Part shown: positions 53,022 to 61,939 of the stretch, piece after piece | Numbering within the stretch: the first letter of the stretch is position 1 | How the letters are laid out: every line of letters starts with the position of its first letter | Notes under the pieces: generated by a model | Databases searched by the model: none | Seen by the model: only the letters and a program-made list of their open reading frames with translations | What the model was told of the DNA's origin: nothing | Source: Rhizobium sp. Q54 | Lineage (GTDB): Bacteria; Pseudomonadota; Alphaproteobacteria; Rhizobiales; Aestuariivirgaceae | Reading direction: 5' to 3' | Length of the DNA stretch: 63,479 nt | Assembly: GCA_945889445.1 (NCBI GenBank) | Contig: CAMDBX010000015.1 | Coordinates: 1-63,479 of the forward strand | Translations under genes and position numbers: made by a program

Positions 53022-53795
53022 ATGCCGGACTTCATCTTCGACCTGCCTGCCCTCGGCATTTTCCTGACCGTCTTCGCGACGGTGTCCGTCGTTGCGCTCC
53101 TGCTGCACCTGCTGTTCAGCCTGCCTCCGATGGTGGAGCGGGCGGCGCGCTTTGGCGAGGTGTCGGCCGCCGTCATCACGGTGTGCGGCGCGCTGTTCGG
53201 CTTGTCCGTCACCTTCCTTGCGAACTCGGTGTGGAACACCGAGGACAAGGCGCGTGAGGCGGTGAGTGCCGAGGCGCGCGCCATCAGGGTGATGGAAGTC
53301 TATCTCGACGCCACGCAGGAGCCACCGCACACCGACCTCTACCTCATGCTCGCGAATTATGGCCAGGGCGTCGCGGAGGAATGGCACAGCATGGCCGACG
53401 GCGGCCCCGGCATCGTCGCCGAGACATCACTGCGCAACATTTATGCCTCCGTGATCCGCGACGTATCGCGCAGCGATCAGGACCGCATCCTGCAGCAGCG
53501 TCTTCTGGTGGAGTTGGACGCCCTGTCGACCGCGCGCCAGCAGCGGCTGTCAATCGCCCAGGACGTGGTCAGCCTTCCACAATGGGTGCTGGTGATGGGC
53601 CTGGGCCTGCTGCTGCTGATGGCAGTCGCGGTCAACCACGCGCCCTTCCCCTTCGCCCGCCGCGTTGCACTGACCGGGGTGACGCTGGCCGTGAGTTTCA
53701 TGCTGTTCGTGATCGTGCAGCATGACCGGCCGTTCCGTGGTGACACTGCACTGACGCCGCAGTCGATCCTCAGAGCCTCGGGAAACGAGGGTTGA
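53022..53795 (+). CDS. Membrane protein, DUF4239/bestrophin-like
   Basis: A 257-residue integral membrane protein. Hydrophobic segments lie at about residues 10-32 (LGIFLTVFATVSVVALLLHL), 45-65 (SAAVITVCGALFGLSVTFLA), 185-207 (WVLVMGLGLLLLMAVAV) and 218-238. A soluble helical loop sits between segments two and three (ARAIRVMEVYLDATQE). The layout fits the DUF4239 family, which has no assigned function. Start is at the ATG 17 bp after the GS stop; the next gene begins directly after its TGA. Confidence 0.65.
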   Translation: MPDFIFDLPALGIFLTVFATVSVVALLLHLLFSLPPMVERAARFGEVSAAVITVCGALFGLSVTFLANSVWNTEDKAREAVSAEARAIRVMEVYLDATQEPPHTDLYLMLANYGQGVAEEWHSMADGGPGIVAETSLRNIYASVIRDVSRSDQDRILQQRLLVELDALSTARQQRLSIAQDVVSLPQWVLVMGLGLLLLMAVAVNHAPFPFARRVALTGVTLAVSFMLFVIVQHDRPFRGDTALTPQSILRASGNEG

Positions 53796-54752
53796 ATGGT
53801 CGATGTCGTTCACGACGGCAAGCGCTACGTCCTCAAAGGCCACCGCGGCGAAGGCTCTTTCGGTGACCTGCTGAAGTGGCAGATGGAAGGAAAGCGCGCG
53901 CGCTGGCCGCGGCGCGTGGAAAACCCTGGTCACGCCCCGCCGCCGCAGCGCGTGGAGGGCGCGGCGCTGAAGGCGACATGGGTGGGGCACTCCACCGTGC
54001 TGCTGCAAACGGCGGGCCTCAACATCCTCACGGACCCATTCCTATCGACACGGGCGAGCCCCGTGCCCTTCGCGGGACCAAAGCGGGTGCGGCCTGCGGC
54101 GCTCAATGCGGAAACCTTGCCGCCAATCGACCTGATCCTGCTGAGCCATAACCACTATGACCACATGGACCTTCCGGCGTTGCGCCGCATCGCGCGGCAT
54201 CATCAAGCTCATGTAGTGACGCCGCATGGCAATGCGCGCTGGGTGCGCCGTGCCTCGTCCGCCTTCACCACCGATGAACTCGGCTGGGGCGACCACCTGG
54301 ACCACAAGGGCCTGCGCATTCACGTGACACCCGCGCTGCACTGGTCGAAACGCGGCTTCTTCGATGCCAACACCGCGCTGTGGGGCGCCTTCGTGGTGGA
54401 GGCGCCGGGCGGGCCCATCTATTTCGCGGCGGACACCGGCTTCGGCACGGGGTCAACCTTCGCGGAGGTGCATGAACGCTTTGGCGCGCCGCGACTGTCG
54501 CTTCTCCCCATTGGCGCCTATGAGCCGCGCTGGTTCATGCATCCGCAGCACATGAACCCGGAAGAGTCGGTGAAGGCGCACAAGATCCTCGAGAGCCGCG
54601 CCAGCCTCGCCATCCACCACGGCACCATCCAGCTGACCGACGAGGCCATCGACGCGCCAGTGGCCGCGCTAAGGGTCGCGCTCACACAACATTCGGTTGA
54701 CCCTGCCCGCTTCCTTGTGCCTGATGCGGGCGAAACCCTGACCATCGACTGA
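53796..54752 (+). CDS. Metallo-beta-lactamase-fold hydrolase (UlaG/NAPE-PLD-like)
   Basis: A 318-residue MBL-fold protein with the metal motif ILLSHNHYDHMDLPALRR (HxHxDH) and WVGHSTVLLQTAGLNILTDP near the N-terminus. VTPHGNARWVRR, TPALHWSKRGFFD, YFAADTGFG and the final metal-ligand region LAIHHGTIQL follow. This pattern matches lactonases or N-acyl-phosphatidylethanolamine phospholipase D relatives that act on phosphodiesters or lactones. It begins immediately after the stop of the membrane protein and ends 8 bp before nhaD. Confidence 0.85.
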   Translation: MVDVVHDGKRYVLKGHRGEGSFGDLLKWQMEGKRARWPRRVENPGHAPPPQRVEGAALKATWVGHSTVLLQTAGLNILTDPFLSTRASPVPFAGPKRVRPAALNAETLPPIDLILLSHNHYDHMDLPALRRIARHHQAHVVTPHGNARWVRRASSAFTTDELGWGDHLDHKGLRIHVTPALHWSKRGFFDANTALWGAFVVEAPGGPIYFAADTGFGTGSTFAEVHERFGAPRLSLLPIGAYEPRWFMHPQHMNPEESVKAHKILESRASLAIHHGTIQLTDEAIDAPVAALRVALTQHSVDPARFLVPDAGETLTID

Positions 54753-54760
54753 GGATTCCG

Positions 54761-56173
54761 ATGACGCTGCAACGCGCCGCCCTTGCTGCGGGCTTCCTGT
54801 TCATGTCCGCAATGCCCGCCCTGGCGGCGGAGGGCCTGGACGGCCGCACGCTGGGCCTGCCCTGGGCCATTCCCTTCCTCGGCATGCTGCTGTCGATCGC
54901 CATTTTTCCGCTGGTGGCGCATGACTTCTGGCACCACCACCGCGGCAAGGTGGCCGCCTTCTGGGCACTTCTGGCGCTGATCCCCATCGCGGTGACACGC
55001 AGCTTGGGCACAGCTGGCGAGGCGTTGGTGCACACGGCGCTGATGGAATACATCCCCTTCATCCTGCTGCTTCTGGCACTGTTCACCGTGGCCGGCGGCA
55101 TCGTGGTGCGCGGCAACCTGCATGGCTCACCCGCCACCAACACGGCGATCCTCGCGATTGGCGCCGCACTTGCCTCCATCATCGGCACCACGGGTGCCGC
55201 GATGATCATGATCCGTCCACTGCTGCGCGCCAACGACGACCGCAAGCACAATGTGCATGTCTTCGTGTTCTTCATCTTTCTGGTTGCCAATGCGGGAGGC
55301 GCCCTGACGCCGCTGGGCGACCCGCCGCTGTTCCTCGGCTTCCTGCGCGGCGTCTCCTTCTTCTGGCCCACCGTGCACCTGCTGCTGCCCGCGCTTCTCA
55401 TCGTCGGCGTGCTGCTCGCCCTGTTCTTCGTGATGGACAGCATCATCTATCGCAAGGAAGGCCACCTGCGGCGCGACCCCACGCCGGACGGCGCGCCGGT
55501 GCGGGTGGTCGGCGGCATCAACTTCCTGCTGATTGCGGCGATCATCGCCACCATCCTGCTGTCCGCCTCCTTCGACCTAGGCGATGTGGTGATCTTCGGC
55601 ACCCATGAACCCATAACCGCCTTGCTGCGGGATGCGGCCTTCATCGCCATTGTCGGCATCTCTCTCGCCTTGACGCCCGCGGAACGCCGCGAGGCGAACA
55701 AGTTCGACTGGGAGCCGATCAAGGAGGTGGCGCAGCTTTTCGCCGGCATCTTCATCACCATCATTCCGGTGCTGGCCATGCTGAAGACCGGCACGGGGGG
55801 CGTTTTCGCCCCACTGGTGGAGCTGGTGCAGGGGCCGGGCGGCGAGCCGAACAACCTCGCCTATTTCTGGATCACCGGCGGGCTCTCGTCCTTCCTTGAC
55901 AATGCGCCGACCTATCTCGTGTTCTTCGAACTCGCCGGCGGCAACCCACAGTACCTGATGACCGAGGGGGCCACCACGCTGGCCGCCATTTCGGCGGGTG
56001 CCGTATTCATGGGCGCCAACACCTATATCGGCAATGCGCCCAACTTCATGGTCTATGCCATGGCACGCGACGCGGGCGTGAAGATGCCGGGCTTCTTCGG
56101 CTACATGCTGTGGTCCAGCGCCATTTTGCTGCCGCTGTTCGTGGTGGTGGGCTGGATGTTCTTCGCGGGGTAG
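54761..56173 (+). CDS. nhaD: Na+/H+ antiporter NhaD family
   Basis: An inner-membrane antiporter of the ion-transporter superfamily, 470 residues with about 12 helices. It has a signal-like N-terminus (MTLQRAALAAGFLFMSAMPA), IPFLGMLLSIAIFPLVAHDF, ALASIIGTTGAAMIMIRPLL, NAGGALTPLGDPPLFLGFLR, and GGLSSFLDNAPTYLVFFELA; these repeated Asn/Asp-containing loops are NhaD signatures. It likely helps sodium and alkaline tolerance. It closes the run that starts with the second glutamine-synthetase-like gene, followed by repeat copy D. Confidence 0.9.
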   Translation: MTLQRAALAAGFLFMSAMPALAAEGLDGRTLGLPWAIPFLGMLLSIAIFPLVAHDFWHHHRGKVAAFWALLALIPIAVTRSLGTAGEALVHTALMEYIPFILLLLALFTVAGGIVVRGNLHGSPATNTAILAIGAALASIIGTTGAAMIMIRPLLRANDDRKHNVHVFVFFIFLVANAGGALTPLGDPPLFLGFLRGVSFFWPTVHLLLPALLIVGVLLALFFVMDSIIYRKEGHLRRDPTPDGAPVRVVGGINFLLIAAIIATILLSASFDLGDVVIFGTHEPITALLRDAAFIAIVGISLALTPAERREANKFDWEPIKEVAQLFAGIFITIIPVLAMLKTGTGGVFAPLVELVQGPGGEPNNLAYFWITGGLSSFLDNAPTYLVFFELAGGNPQYLMTEGATTLAAISAGAVFMGANTYIGNAPNFMVYAMARDAGVKMPGFFGYMLWSSAILLPLFVVVGWMFFAG

Positions 56174-56204
56174 AGCTGCTCAGGCTTCGTCAGCTCCTTT
56201 CAAC

Positions 56205-56281
56205 TCACCTTACGCGGGCTTGACCCGCGTACCTTTCCCCGGCCGCGCAAAGCATGCCGGGGTTAAGCCCGGGCAAGGTGA
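56205..56281. repeat. Two-hairpin intergenic repeat, copy D (77 bp)
   Basis: Bounded by TCACC (56205-56209) and GGTGA (56277-56281). Hairpin one is TACGCGGG-cttga-CCCGCGTA (56211-56231), with only a short T run after it. Hairpin two is a slightly decayed GCCGGGGTTAAGCCCGGGC stem. It lies between the convergent nhaD and yqhA-like genes. Confidence 0.7.
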
Positions 56282-56296
56282 ATTCCGTGTGAAAGC

Positions 56297-56812
56297 CTAC
56301 TCCGCCTTGTCCTTCTTGGTCGAGACCATGAGCTTGTCGATATAGGCGAGCAGCAGGGCCGAGATGACGAAGGTCAGGTGGATCAGGGTGAGCCACATCA
56401 GCTGGCCGTCGGTATATTGCTGGACGTTGAGGAAGACCTGCAGCAGGTGGATCGACGAGATCGCCACGATGGTGGAGGCCACCTTGATTTTGAGCGAGGC
56501 GGCATCGACCTTGCCGAGCCAGGAGATTTCGTTGCCATCGGCATTGTCGAACCGACTCACGAAGTTCTCGTAACCCGAAATGATGACCATGACAACGAGG
56601 CTCGCCACCAGCGCGGCGTCGATCAGCGACAGCATCTTGAGGATGGTGTCGGTTTCCTGCAGCACGAAAAGCTTCTCGACGAAGTCGAGGAGCTTCTTGG
56701 CGAAGGAGATCGCATAGAGCAGCAGGGCCAGCGCGAGGCCGAGGTAGAAAACCACCAGCAGCCAGCGCGAGGCGAGGATGATGGTCTCGATAAAGTGTTC
56801 CAGCTTCTTCAT
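56297..56812 (-). CDS. UPF0114/YqhA-like membrane protein
   Basis: A 171-residue integral membrane protein with about four helices: SRWLLVVFYLGLALALLLYA, LSLIDAALVASLVVMVIISG, a segment around VASTIVAISSIHLLQVFL, and a C-terminal LTLIHLTFVISALLLAYIDK. SGYENFVSRFD is the characteristic loop of the YqhA family. Function is unknown. I chose ATG 56812 (MKKLEHFIETI). It follows terC by 65 bp in the same direction, so the two are probably cotranscribed. Confidence 0.83.
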   Translation of the reverse strand: MKKLEHFIETIILASRWLLVVFYLGLALALLLYAISFAKKLLDFVEKLFVLQETDTILKMLSLIDAALVASLVVMVIISGYENFVSRFDNADGNEISWLGKVDAASLKIKVASTIVAISSIHLLQVFLNVQQYTDGQLMWLTLIHLTFVISALLLAYIDKLMVSTKKDKAE

Positions 56813-56877
56813 GATCGGGGACCCGCCGTTGGACGGATCCCCTGATAGCGCATCCGCCGTTGGAGGCAAGAGGGTGC

Positions 56878-57885
56878 CTATTCGGCCACCTTGGCCACCG
56901 GGGCGGGTTCCGGCATGTCCTTGCGGGTCTTCCACAGCGACCAGAGGATGCCGCTGGCCAGCACGCCGATGGTGACGGCAAGCGAGATGGCCGTGTCGAT
57001 CTTGACGCCCAGCGGCACCAGGAAGATCTTGATGCCGACCAGCACCAGGATGACCGCCAGCGAGTACTGCAGGTACTTGAAGCGGTGCATGGCGGCGGCG
57101 AGCGCGAAATAGAGGGCGCGCAGGCCAAGGATGGCGAAGATGTTCGAGGTGTAGACGATGAACGGGTCCTGCGTGACGGCGAAGATGGCCGGGACCGAGT
57201 CCACCGCGAAGACGAGGTCGACGAACTCGACGATGATGAGGGCCACGAGGAGCGGCGTGATGAACAGCGCCATCTTGCCGGTCTTGGGGTCGATCTGGCG
57301 GATGGTGAACTTCTCGCCGTGCAACCTGTCAGTGACGCGAAAGTTCTTCTTGATCAGCTTCAACATCCAGTTGTCCTGAAGCGAGGGCTTCTCGTTCGAG
57401 GTCTTGAACATCTTGAGCCCGGTGAACACCAGGAAGGCGCCAAACAGGAACAGGATCCACTGGAAGGACATGACCAGTGCCGCGCCCACGCCAATCAGGA
57501 TGGCCCGGAACACGATGACGCCGAGGATGCCCCAGAACAGCACCCGGTGCTGGTAGAGGCGGGGAATGCCGAGGAAGGCGAAGACCGTGGCGATGACGAA
57601 GATGTTGTCCATCGCCAGCGACTGCTCGATCAGGTAGCCGGTGAAGAACTCGAGGCCGGATTGGGCACCGCGCGCATACCAGACCCAGGCGCCGAAGGCG
57701 AAGGCGATGGCCATGTAGCCGGCGTAGAGGATGAAGCTTTCCTTTGCCTCGATCTCCTTCTGGCCCTTGTGCAGGAAGCCGAGGTCGAGGACGAGGAGGC
57801 CGATCACCACCGAGATGAAGATCAGCCAGAAATATGAGGGAGTGCCGAGAAAATCGGAGAATAGAGCTGCTTGGACCAATTCCAT
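56878..57885 (-). CDS. TerC-family integral membrane protein
   Basis: A 335-residue membrane protein of the TerC/Alx family with about nine helices. Signature segments are EQSLAMDNIFVIATVFAFL and VDLVFAVDSVPAIFAVTQDP; acidic residues inside helices are thought to bind metal. Relatives affect manganese export, pH response and tellurite tolerance. The ATG at 57885 has AGGG 8 bases upstream; an extended frame reaches an ATG at 57930 without a good ribosome site. Two strong hairpins lie just upstream. Confidence 0.87.
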   Translation of the reverse strand: MELVQAALFSDFLGTPSYFWLIFISVVIGLLVLDLGFLHKGQKEIEAKESFILYAGYMAIAFAFGAWVWYARGAQSGLEFFTGYLIEQSLAMDNIFVIATVFAFLGIPRLYQHRVLFWGILGVIVFRAILIGVGAALVMSFQWILFLFGAFLVFTGLKMFKTSNEKPSLQDNWMLKLIKKNFRVTDRLHGEKFTIRQIDPKTGKMALFITPLLVALIIVEFVDLVFAVDSVPAIFAVTQDPFIVYTSNIFAILGLRALYFALAAAMHRFKYLQYSLAVILVLVGIKIFLVPLGVKIDTAISLAVTIGVLASGILWSLWKTRKDMPEPAPVAKVAE

Positions 57886-57932
57886 GTGCCGGACCCTGGG
57901 TTGGAGGTTGATGGTCTGCGGCTCCGACATCA

Positions 57933-57973
57933 CAGGACATCGTCCTGCCAGAGGGGCCCGGCGCCGCTCTGGC
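57933..57973 (-). promoter_or_regulatory. Tandem hairpins in the terC leader
   Basis: Plus-strand coordinates: CAGGAC-atc-GTCCTG at 57933-57947, and GCCAGAG (57947-57953) paired with CTCTGGC (57967-57973) over a G+C-rich loop. They sit 48-88 bases before the terC ATG, where a leader RNA could fold. I do not see the conserved core of the yybP-ykoY manganese riboswitch. Function is speculative. Confidence 0.35.
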
Positions 57974-58042
57974 GAAATGGGGCGAATTGCGGCAAGTTCA
58001 AGCGCGGCGGCGATGACATTTTTGTGAACGACGCAAAGGAGG

Positions 58043-59086
58043 ATGATTTTGCGCAGTTCCAGGGCCATTCAGGTGATCGGCTGCCACGCCGAGGGCGAGG
58101 TGGGCGACGTGATCGTGGGCGGTGTGGCTCCGCCCCCGGGGAGAACGGTTTGGGAGCAGTCTCGCTTCGTGGCATCGGACGGCAAGCTCCGCGCCTTCGT
58201 GCTGAACGAGCCGCGGGGCGGCGTGTTCCGCCACATGAACCTGCTGGTGCCGCCCAAGGACCCCCGCGGCCAGATGGGCTTCATCATCATGGAGCCGGAA
58301 GACACCCCGCCCATGTCGGGCTCCAACTGCATCTGCGTGGCCACCGTGCTGCTCGATGCCGGGATCGTTCCGATGGTGGAGCCGGAGACCAGGCTTGTGC
58401 TGGAGGCGCCGGCCGGACTGATCGAGGTGACGGCGCAGTGCCGCAATGGCAAGGCGCAGTCGATCACGCTCAGGAACGTGCCGGCCTTCGCCGAGCGCAT
58501 CGCCGTGCCGCTGGAGGTGGAGGGGCTGGGCACCATCACCGTCGACACCGCCTTCGGCGGCGACAGCTTCGTGATGGCGGATGCCGCCACACTGGGCTTT
58601 AGCATTACACCTGATGAGGGCCGCGACCTTGCGGTGGTCGGGCGCAAGATCGTGAAGGCGGCGAATGAACGGCTGGGCTTCACCCACCCAAACCTGCCGG
58701 AATGGAGGCACTTTTCCTTCGCCTTCCTGACGGGCGAATTGGGGCGGGTGGACGGCTGCCTCTCCAGCCGCAATGCCTGCGTGGTGAAGCCCGGCAAGAT
58801 CGACCGCTCGCCCACCGGCACCGGCTGCTCCGCCCTGATGGCGGTGCTGCACGCAAAGGGTCTGCTGAAGGACGGCGAACGCTACATCGGCCGCTCGATC
58901 ATCGAGAGCCGGTTCATCGGCGAGGTGGCGGGCCTCACCACGGTGGGCAACCACGCGGCGATCATCCCCACCATCACCGGGCGGGCGTGGATCACCGGGC
59001 AGTCGACGCTGATGCTGGACCCCGATGACCCGTGGCCCGACGGCTACAAGATTGCCGACACCTGGCCCATCGACGCAAAGGACTGA
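58043..59086 (+). CDS. Proline racemase family protein with Ser/Thr at the catalytic positions
   Basis: A 347-residue member of the proline racemase / hydroxyproline epimerase / 3-hydroxyproline dehydratase fold. The first catalytic motif, normally MCGHG, reads [12 protein letters not shown] (Ser replaces Cys). The second, normally SPCGTG, reads [14 protein letters not shown] (Thr replaces Cys). Neither thiol of a classical racemase is present, so a different reaction is likely. AAAGGAGG abuts the ATG at 58043, so translation may begin at the TTG at 58049. It leads a sugar-acid operon, 5 bp before the lactonase. Confidence 0.83.
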   Translation: MILRSSRAIQVIGCHAEGEVGDVIVGGVAPPPGRTVWEQSRFVASDGKLRAFVLNEPRGGVFRHMNLLVPPKDPRGQMGFIIMEPEDTPPMSGSNCICVATVLLDAGIVPMVEPETRLVLEAPAGLIEVTAQCRNGKAQSITLRNVPAFAERIAVPLEVEGLGTITVDTAFGGDSFVMADAATLGFSITPDEGRDLAVVGRKIVKAANERLGFTHPNLPEWRHFSFAFLTGELGRVDGCLSSRNACVVKPGKIDRSPTGTGCSALMAVLHAKGLLKDGERYIGRSIIESRFIGEVAGLTTVGNHAAIIPTITGRAWITGQSTLMLDPDDPWPDGYKIADTWPIDAKD

Positions 59087-59091
59087 GCAGG

Positions 59092-60003
59092 ATGAAGATC
59101 ACCGACATTCCCGTCACCTGCCTCGTCGAGGCCAAGGACAAGCTGGGCGAAGGCTGCTTCTGGGACGTTTCGAGCCAGACGCTGTGGTGGCTCGACATCA
59201 TCGAGCCTTCCGCCATCCACCGCCTGCACGTGGCATCGGGTGCTTATCGCAAATGGCAGTTCACCGAGAAGGTGACGGCCATGGCCAGGCGTAATGACGG
59301 CACGGTGCTGGTCGGCACACAGGCGGGGTTGGCGATCTTCAGCCCCGAGACGGGCGCGCTGACGCCATGGCGCAGGATCGACCCGGAAACGCCGGGCAAC
59401 CGTGGCAATGACGGGGCCTGCGATGCGCGCGGCCGCTTCTGGTTCGGCACCATGATGAACAACATCGGCCCGCGTGGCGAAGACCTGCCGATCACGGCAT
59501 CGACCGGCAAGCTGTTCCGCATCGATGCCACCGGCAACGTGGCAGTGATGGAAACCGGGATCGGCGTGTCCAACGGCCCCTGCTGGTCGCCCGACGGGCG
59601 GACCTTCTACTTCACGGATTCGATGGCGCAGATCATCTATGCCCATGACTTCGACGAAGCGGCCGGCACGATCTCCAACCGCCGCGTGCTGAACGACACG
59701 AAGGATTACGGCTACCCCGATGGCGCAACGGTGGATGCCCATGGCTTCATCTGGAGCGCGCGCTGGGAGGGTGCTTGCGTGCTGCGGATCGACCCCAAGG
59801 GCCGCATCGACCGCGTGGTGCCGATGCCGGCGAAGCGCGTGACGAATGTGTGCTTCGGTGGCGCGAGGCTCGACACGCTTTATGCCACCTCCTCGCGCCA
59901 GGGCTTGGCCGAAGACGAGCTTCGCGACCGGCCGCTGACGGGCGGACTGTTCTGCTTCGACCCCGGCGTCACCGGCTTCGAAAAACCCGCTTTCGCGGGC
60001 TGA
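59092..60003 (+). CDS. SMP-30/gluconolactonase family lactonase
   Basis: A 303-residue six-bladed beta-propeller lactonase. DKLGEGCFWDVSSQTLWWLD contains the first metal ligand (Glu). FYFTDSMAQIIYAHDFD, GYPDGATVDAHGFIWSARW and NVCFGGARLDTLYATSS carry the other family ligands. It would hydrolyse aldonolactones such as galactono- or arabinono-lactone to the acid. AAGGA precedes the ATG by 9 bases. It sits between the racemase-like gene and gguC in one operon. Confidence 0.9.
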   Translation: MKITDIPVTCLVEAKDKLGEGCFWDVSSQTLWWLDIIEPSAIHRLHVASGAYRKWQFTEKVTAMARRNDGTVLVGTQAGLAIFSPETGALTPWRRIDPETPGNRGNDGACDARGRFWFGTMMNNIGPRGEDLPITASTGKLFRIDATGNVAVMETGIGVSNGPCWSPDGRTFYFTDSMAQIIYAHDFDEAAGTISNRRVLNDTKDYGYPDGATVDAHGFIWSARWEGACVLRIDPKGRIDRVVPMPAKRVTNVCFGGARLDTLYATSSRQGLAEDELRDRPLTGGLFCFDPGVTGFEKPAFAG

Positions 60004-60050
60004 GCGGACGGGTTATTCGTCATACAAAAGCATGCAAGGGAGAGCCCAAG

Positions 60051-61049
60051 ATGAACCTCGTCCAGATCACCGACCTGAAGGGCAAGCGCCGCGTGGGCCT
60101 CGTGGCGGCGGACCGCATCGTGCTGCTGAAGAAGGCGGCCACCACGCTGGACCTTGCGCGCATGGCGCTGAAGGAGGGCGTGAAGCTCTCCGCCTTGGCT
60201 TCATCGCTCGCCACGTCTGTCACAGAAGACTATGCGGCGGCGCTGAAGGAGAAGCGCGTGCTGACCCCGGTGGACCACCCGGACCCGGCCCACTGCATCA
60301 TCACCGGCACCGGACTCACGCACCTCGGCTCGGCGGCCGCGCGCGACGGCATGCACAAGAAGCTTTCGGGTGCGAAGGAAGACCTGACCGACAGCCTGAA
60401 GATGTTCAAGATGGGCCTCGAGGGCGGCAGGCCGAAGTCGAAGTCAGAGGCTGGCGTACAGCCCGAATGGTTCTACAAGGGCGACGGCTCCTGGCTGGTC
60501 GGCCCCGGCAAGCCGCTGCCAATGCCCGCCTTCGCACTCGATGGCGGCGAGGAGCCGGAACTGGCGGGTCTCTATGTCATCGACGACAAGGGCCGCCCGG
60601 TGCGGCTGGGCTTCGCGCTGGGCAATGAATATTCGGACCATGTGACCGAGCGGCAGAACTACCTCTACCTCGCACATTCGAAGCTGCGCCATTCCTCCAT
60701 CGGGCCGGAGATGGTGGTGGGCGGCATTCCCGCCTCCATCGAGGGCATGAGCCGCATCATCAGGGCTGGCAAGGTGATCTGGGAGAAGCCCTTCCTCACC
60801 GGCGAGAAGAACATGAGCCACACGCTGGCCAACCTCGAATTCCACCACTTCAAGTATGACGGCTTCCGCCGCCCGGGCGACCTGCACATCCATTATTTCG
60901 GCACGGCCACGCTTTCAATCGCCGATAATGTGAAGACGCAGGACGGCGACGTGTTCGAGATCAGTGCTGCGCCCTTCGGCGCGCCTCTGCGGAACCCGCT
61001 GAAGGCGGTGAAGGCGGTGCACAAGCCGGGCAGTGTGAAAGCGCTGTGA
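60051..61049 (+). CDS. gguC: GguC/AraD1-type fumarylacetoacetate hydrolase-family protein
   Basis: A 332-residue FAH-superfamily protein. VQITDLKGKRRVGLV is the N-terminal segment, LTHLGSAAARDGMHKK and GVQPEWFYKGDGSWLVGPG lie mid-protein, and RRPGDLHIHYFGTATLSIAD is near the end. It resembles GguC of Agrobacterium and L-2-keto-3-deoxyarabonate dehydratases (AraD1). In this operon it could dehydrate or rearrange a 2-keto-3-deoxy sugar acid. The next gene's GTG start overlaps its stop. Confidence 0.82.
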   Translation: MNLVQITDLKGKRRVGLVAADRIVLLKKAATTLDLARMALKEGVKLSALASSLATSVTEDYAAALKEKRVLTPVDHPDPAHCIITGTGLTHLGSAAARDGMHKKLSGAKEDLTDSLKMFKMGLEGGRPKSKSEAGVQPEWFYKGDGSWLVGPGKPLPMPAFALDGGEEPELAGLYVIDDKGRPVRLGFALGNEYSDHVTERQNYLYLAHSKLRHSSIGPEMVVGGIPASIEGMSRIIRAGKVIWEKPFLTGEKNMSHTLANLEFHHFKYDGFRRPGDLHIHYFGTATLSIADNVKTQDGDVFEISAAPFGAPLRNPLKAVKAVHKPGSVKAL

Positions 61050-61939
61050 GCACGGAGTTCATCGCCCTCGACTGGGGCACCACATCCTTCCGCGCCTATC
61101 GCGTCGGTGCTGGCGGGCATGTGCTCGACACCATCGCCGCTCCCGAGGGCATCCTCGCGGTGAAGGATGGAAAGTTCGAAGACGCACTCGAACGGCTGAT
61201 CGGCGCGTGGGACGTGGGCCTGCCCGTCATGGCGGCGGGCATGATCACCTCGCGGCAGGGCTGGATCGAACTGCCCTACCTTCCCTGCCCCGCGAGTGCG
61301 GCTGACCTTGCAGGCGCGCTGCACCGCCACATCACCGCCTCGGGCCGGCGCATCGCTTTTGCCACGGGGCTGAGCTACCGCGCACCCGACGGCATGCCGG
61401 ACGTGATGCGTTCGGAAGAGGTGCAGGTGTTCGGCTCACTGGACCTTGGCGTTTCACACTTCATCACACCCGGCACCCATTCCAAGTGGATCACCACCGA
61501 GGGTGACCGGCTGCTGCGCTATTCCACCTATGTGACAGGCGAGGTCTTCGCGGCGCTGAAGGACCAAACCATCCTGGGCCGCCTGATGACGCCGGGGCCC
61601 GATGACGAGGAGGCCTTCGCCATGGGCGTGCAGGCAGCCCTCGAAGACCCGGCGGGTTTCCTGCACCGCATCTTCTCGGCGCGCTCGTTGGGTCTGTTCG
61701 GTGAAATCGCCCCCGAGGCGATCTCGTCCTATCTCTCCGGCCAGGTGATCGGCACAGAGGTGGCTCATGCCATCCGCGGCAATCCGCGCGAGGCGGAATA
61801 TGCCGTGCTGGCCTCGCCCGGCATTGGAGGGCGCTATGTGAAGGCCATCGAGATCGCGGGACTGAAGGTGCGCTACGGCGACCCGCAGGCCATCGTGAAG
61901 GGGCTGGCGATCATCGCAAGGAAAGCGGGGATCATATGA
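61046..61939 (+). CDS. dgoK: 2-dehydro-3-deoxygalactonokinase
   Basis: Phosphorylates 2-keto-3-deoxygalactonate (KDGal) with ATP. The 297-residue ASKHA-fold kinase begins with a GTG and has the phosphate-1 loop FIALDWGTTSFRAYRV, then GMITSRQGWIELPYL, FITPGTHSKWITTEGDRLLR (phosphate-2 region) and AVLASPGIGGRYVKAIE. These match DgoK. The start and stop both overlap neighbours by 4 bp (GTGA, ATGA), so gguC-dgoK-dgoA are translated together. Confidence 0.92.
   Translation: MSTEFIALDWGTTSFRAYRVGAGGHVLDTIAAPEGILAVKDGKFEDALERLIGAWDVGLPVMAAGMITSRQGWIELPYLPCPASAADLAGALHRHITASGRRIAFATGLSYRAPDGMPDVMRSEEVQVFGSLDLGVSHFITPGTHSKWITTEGDRLLRYSTYVTGEVFAALKDQTILGRLMTPGPDDEEAFAMGVQAALEDPAGFLHRIFSARSLGLFGEIAPEAISSYLSGQVIGTEVAHAIRGNPREAEYAVLASPGIGGRYVKAIEIAGLKVRYGDPQAIVKGLAIIARKAGII

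Noticed and set aside
57886-58042. yybP-ykoY manganese riboswitch before terC
   Set aside because: The conserved loop sequences of that riboswitch were not recognised; only generic hairpins remain, reported separately.
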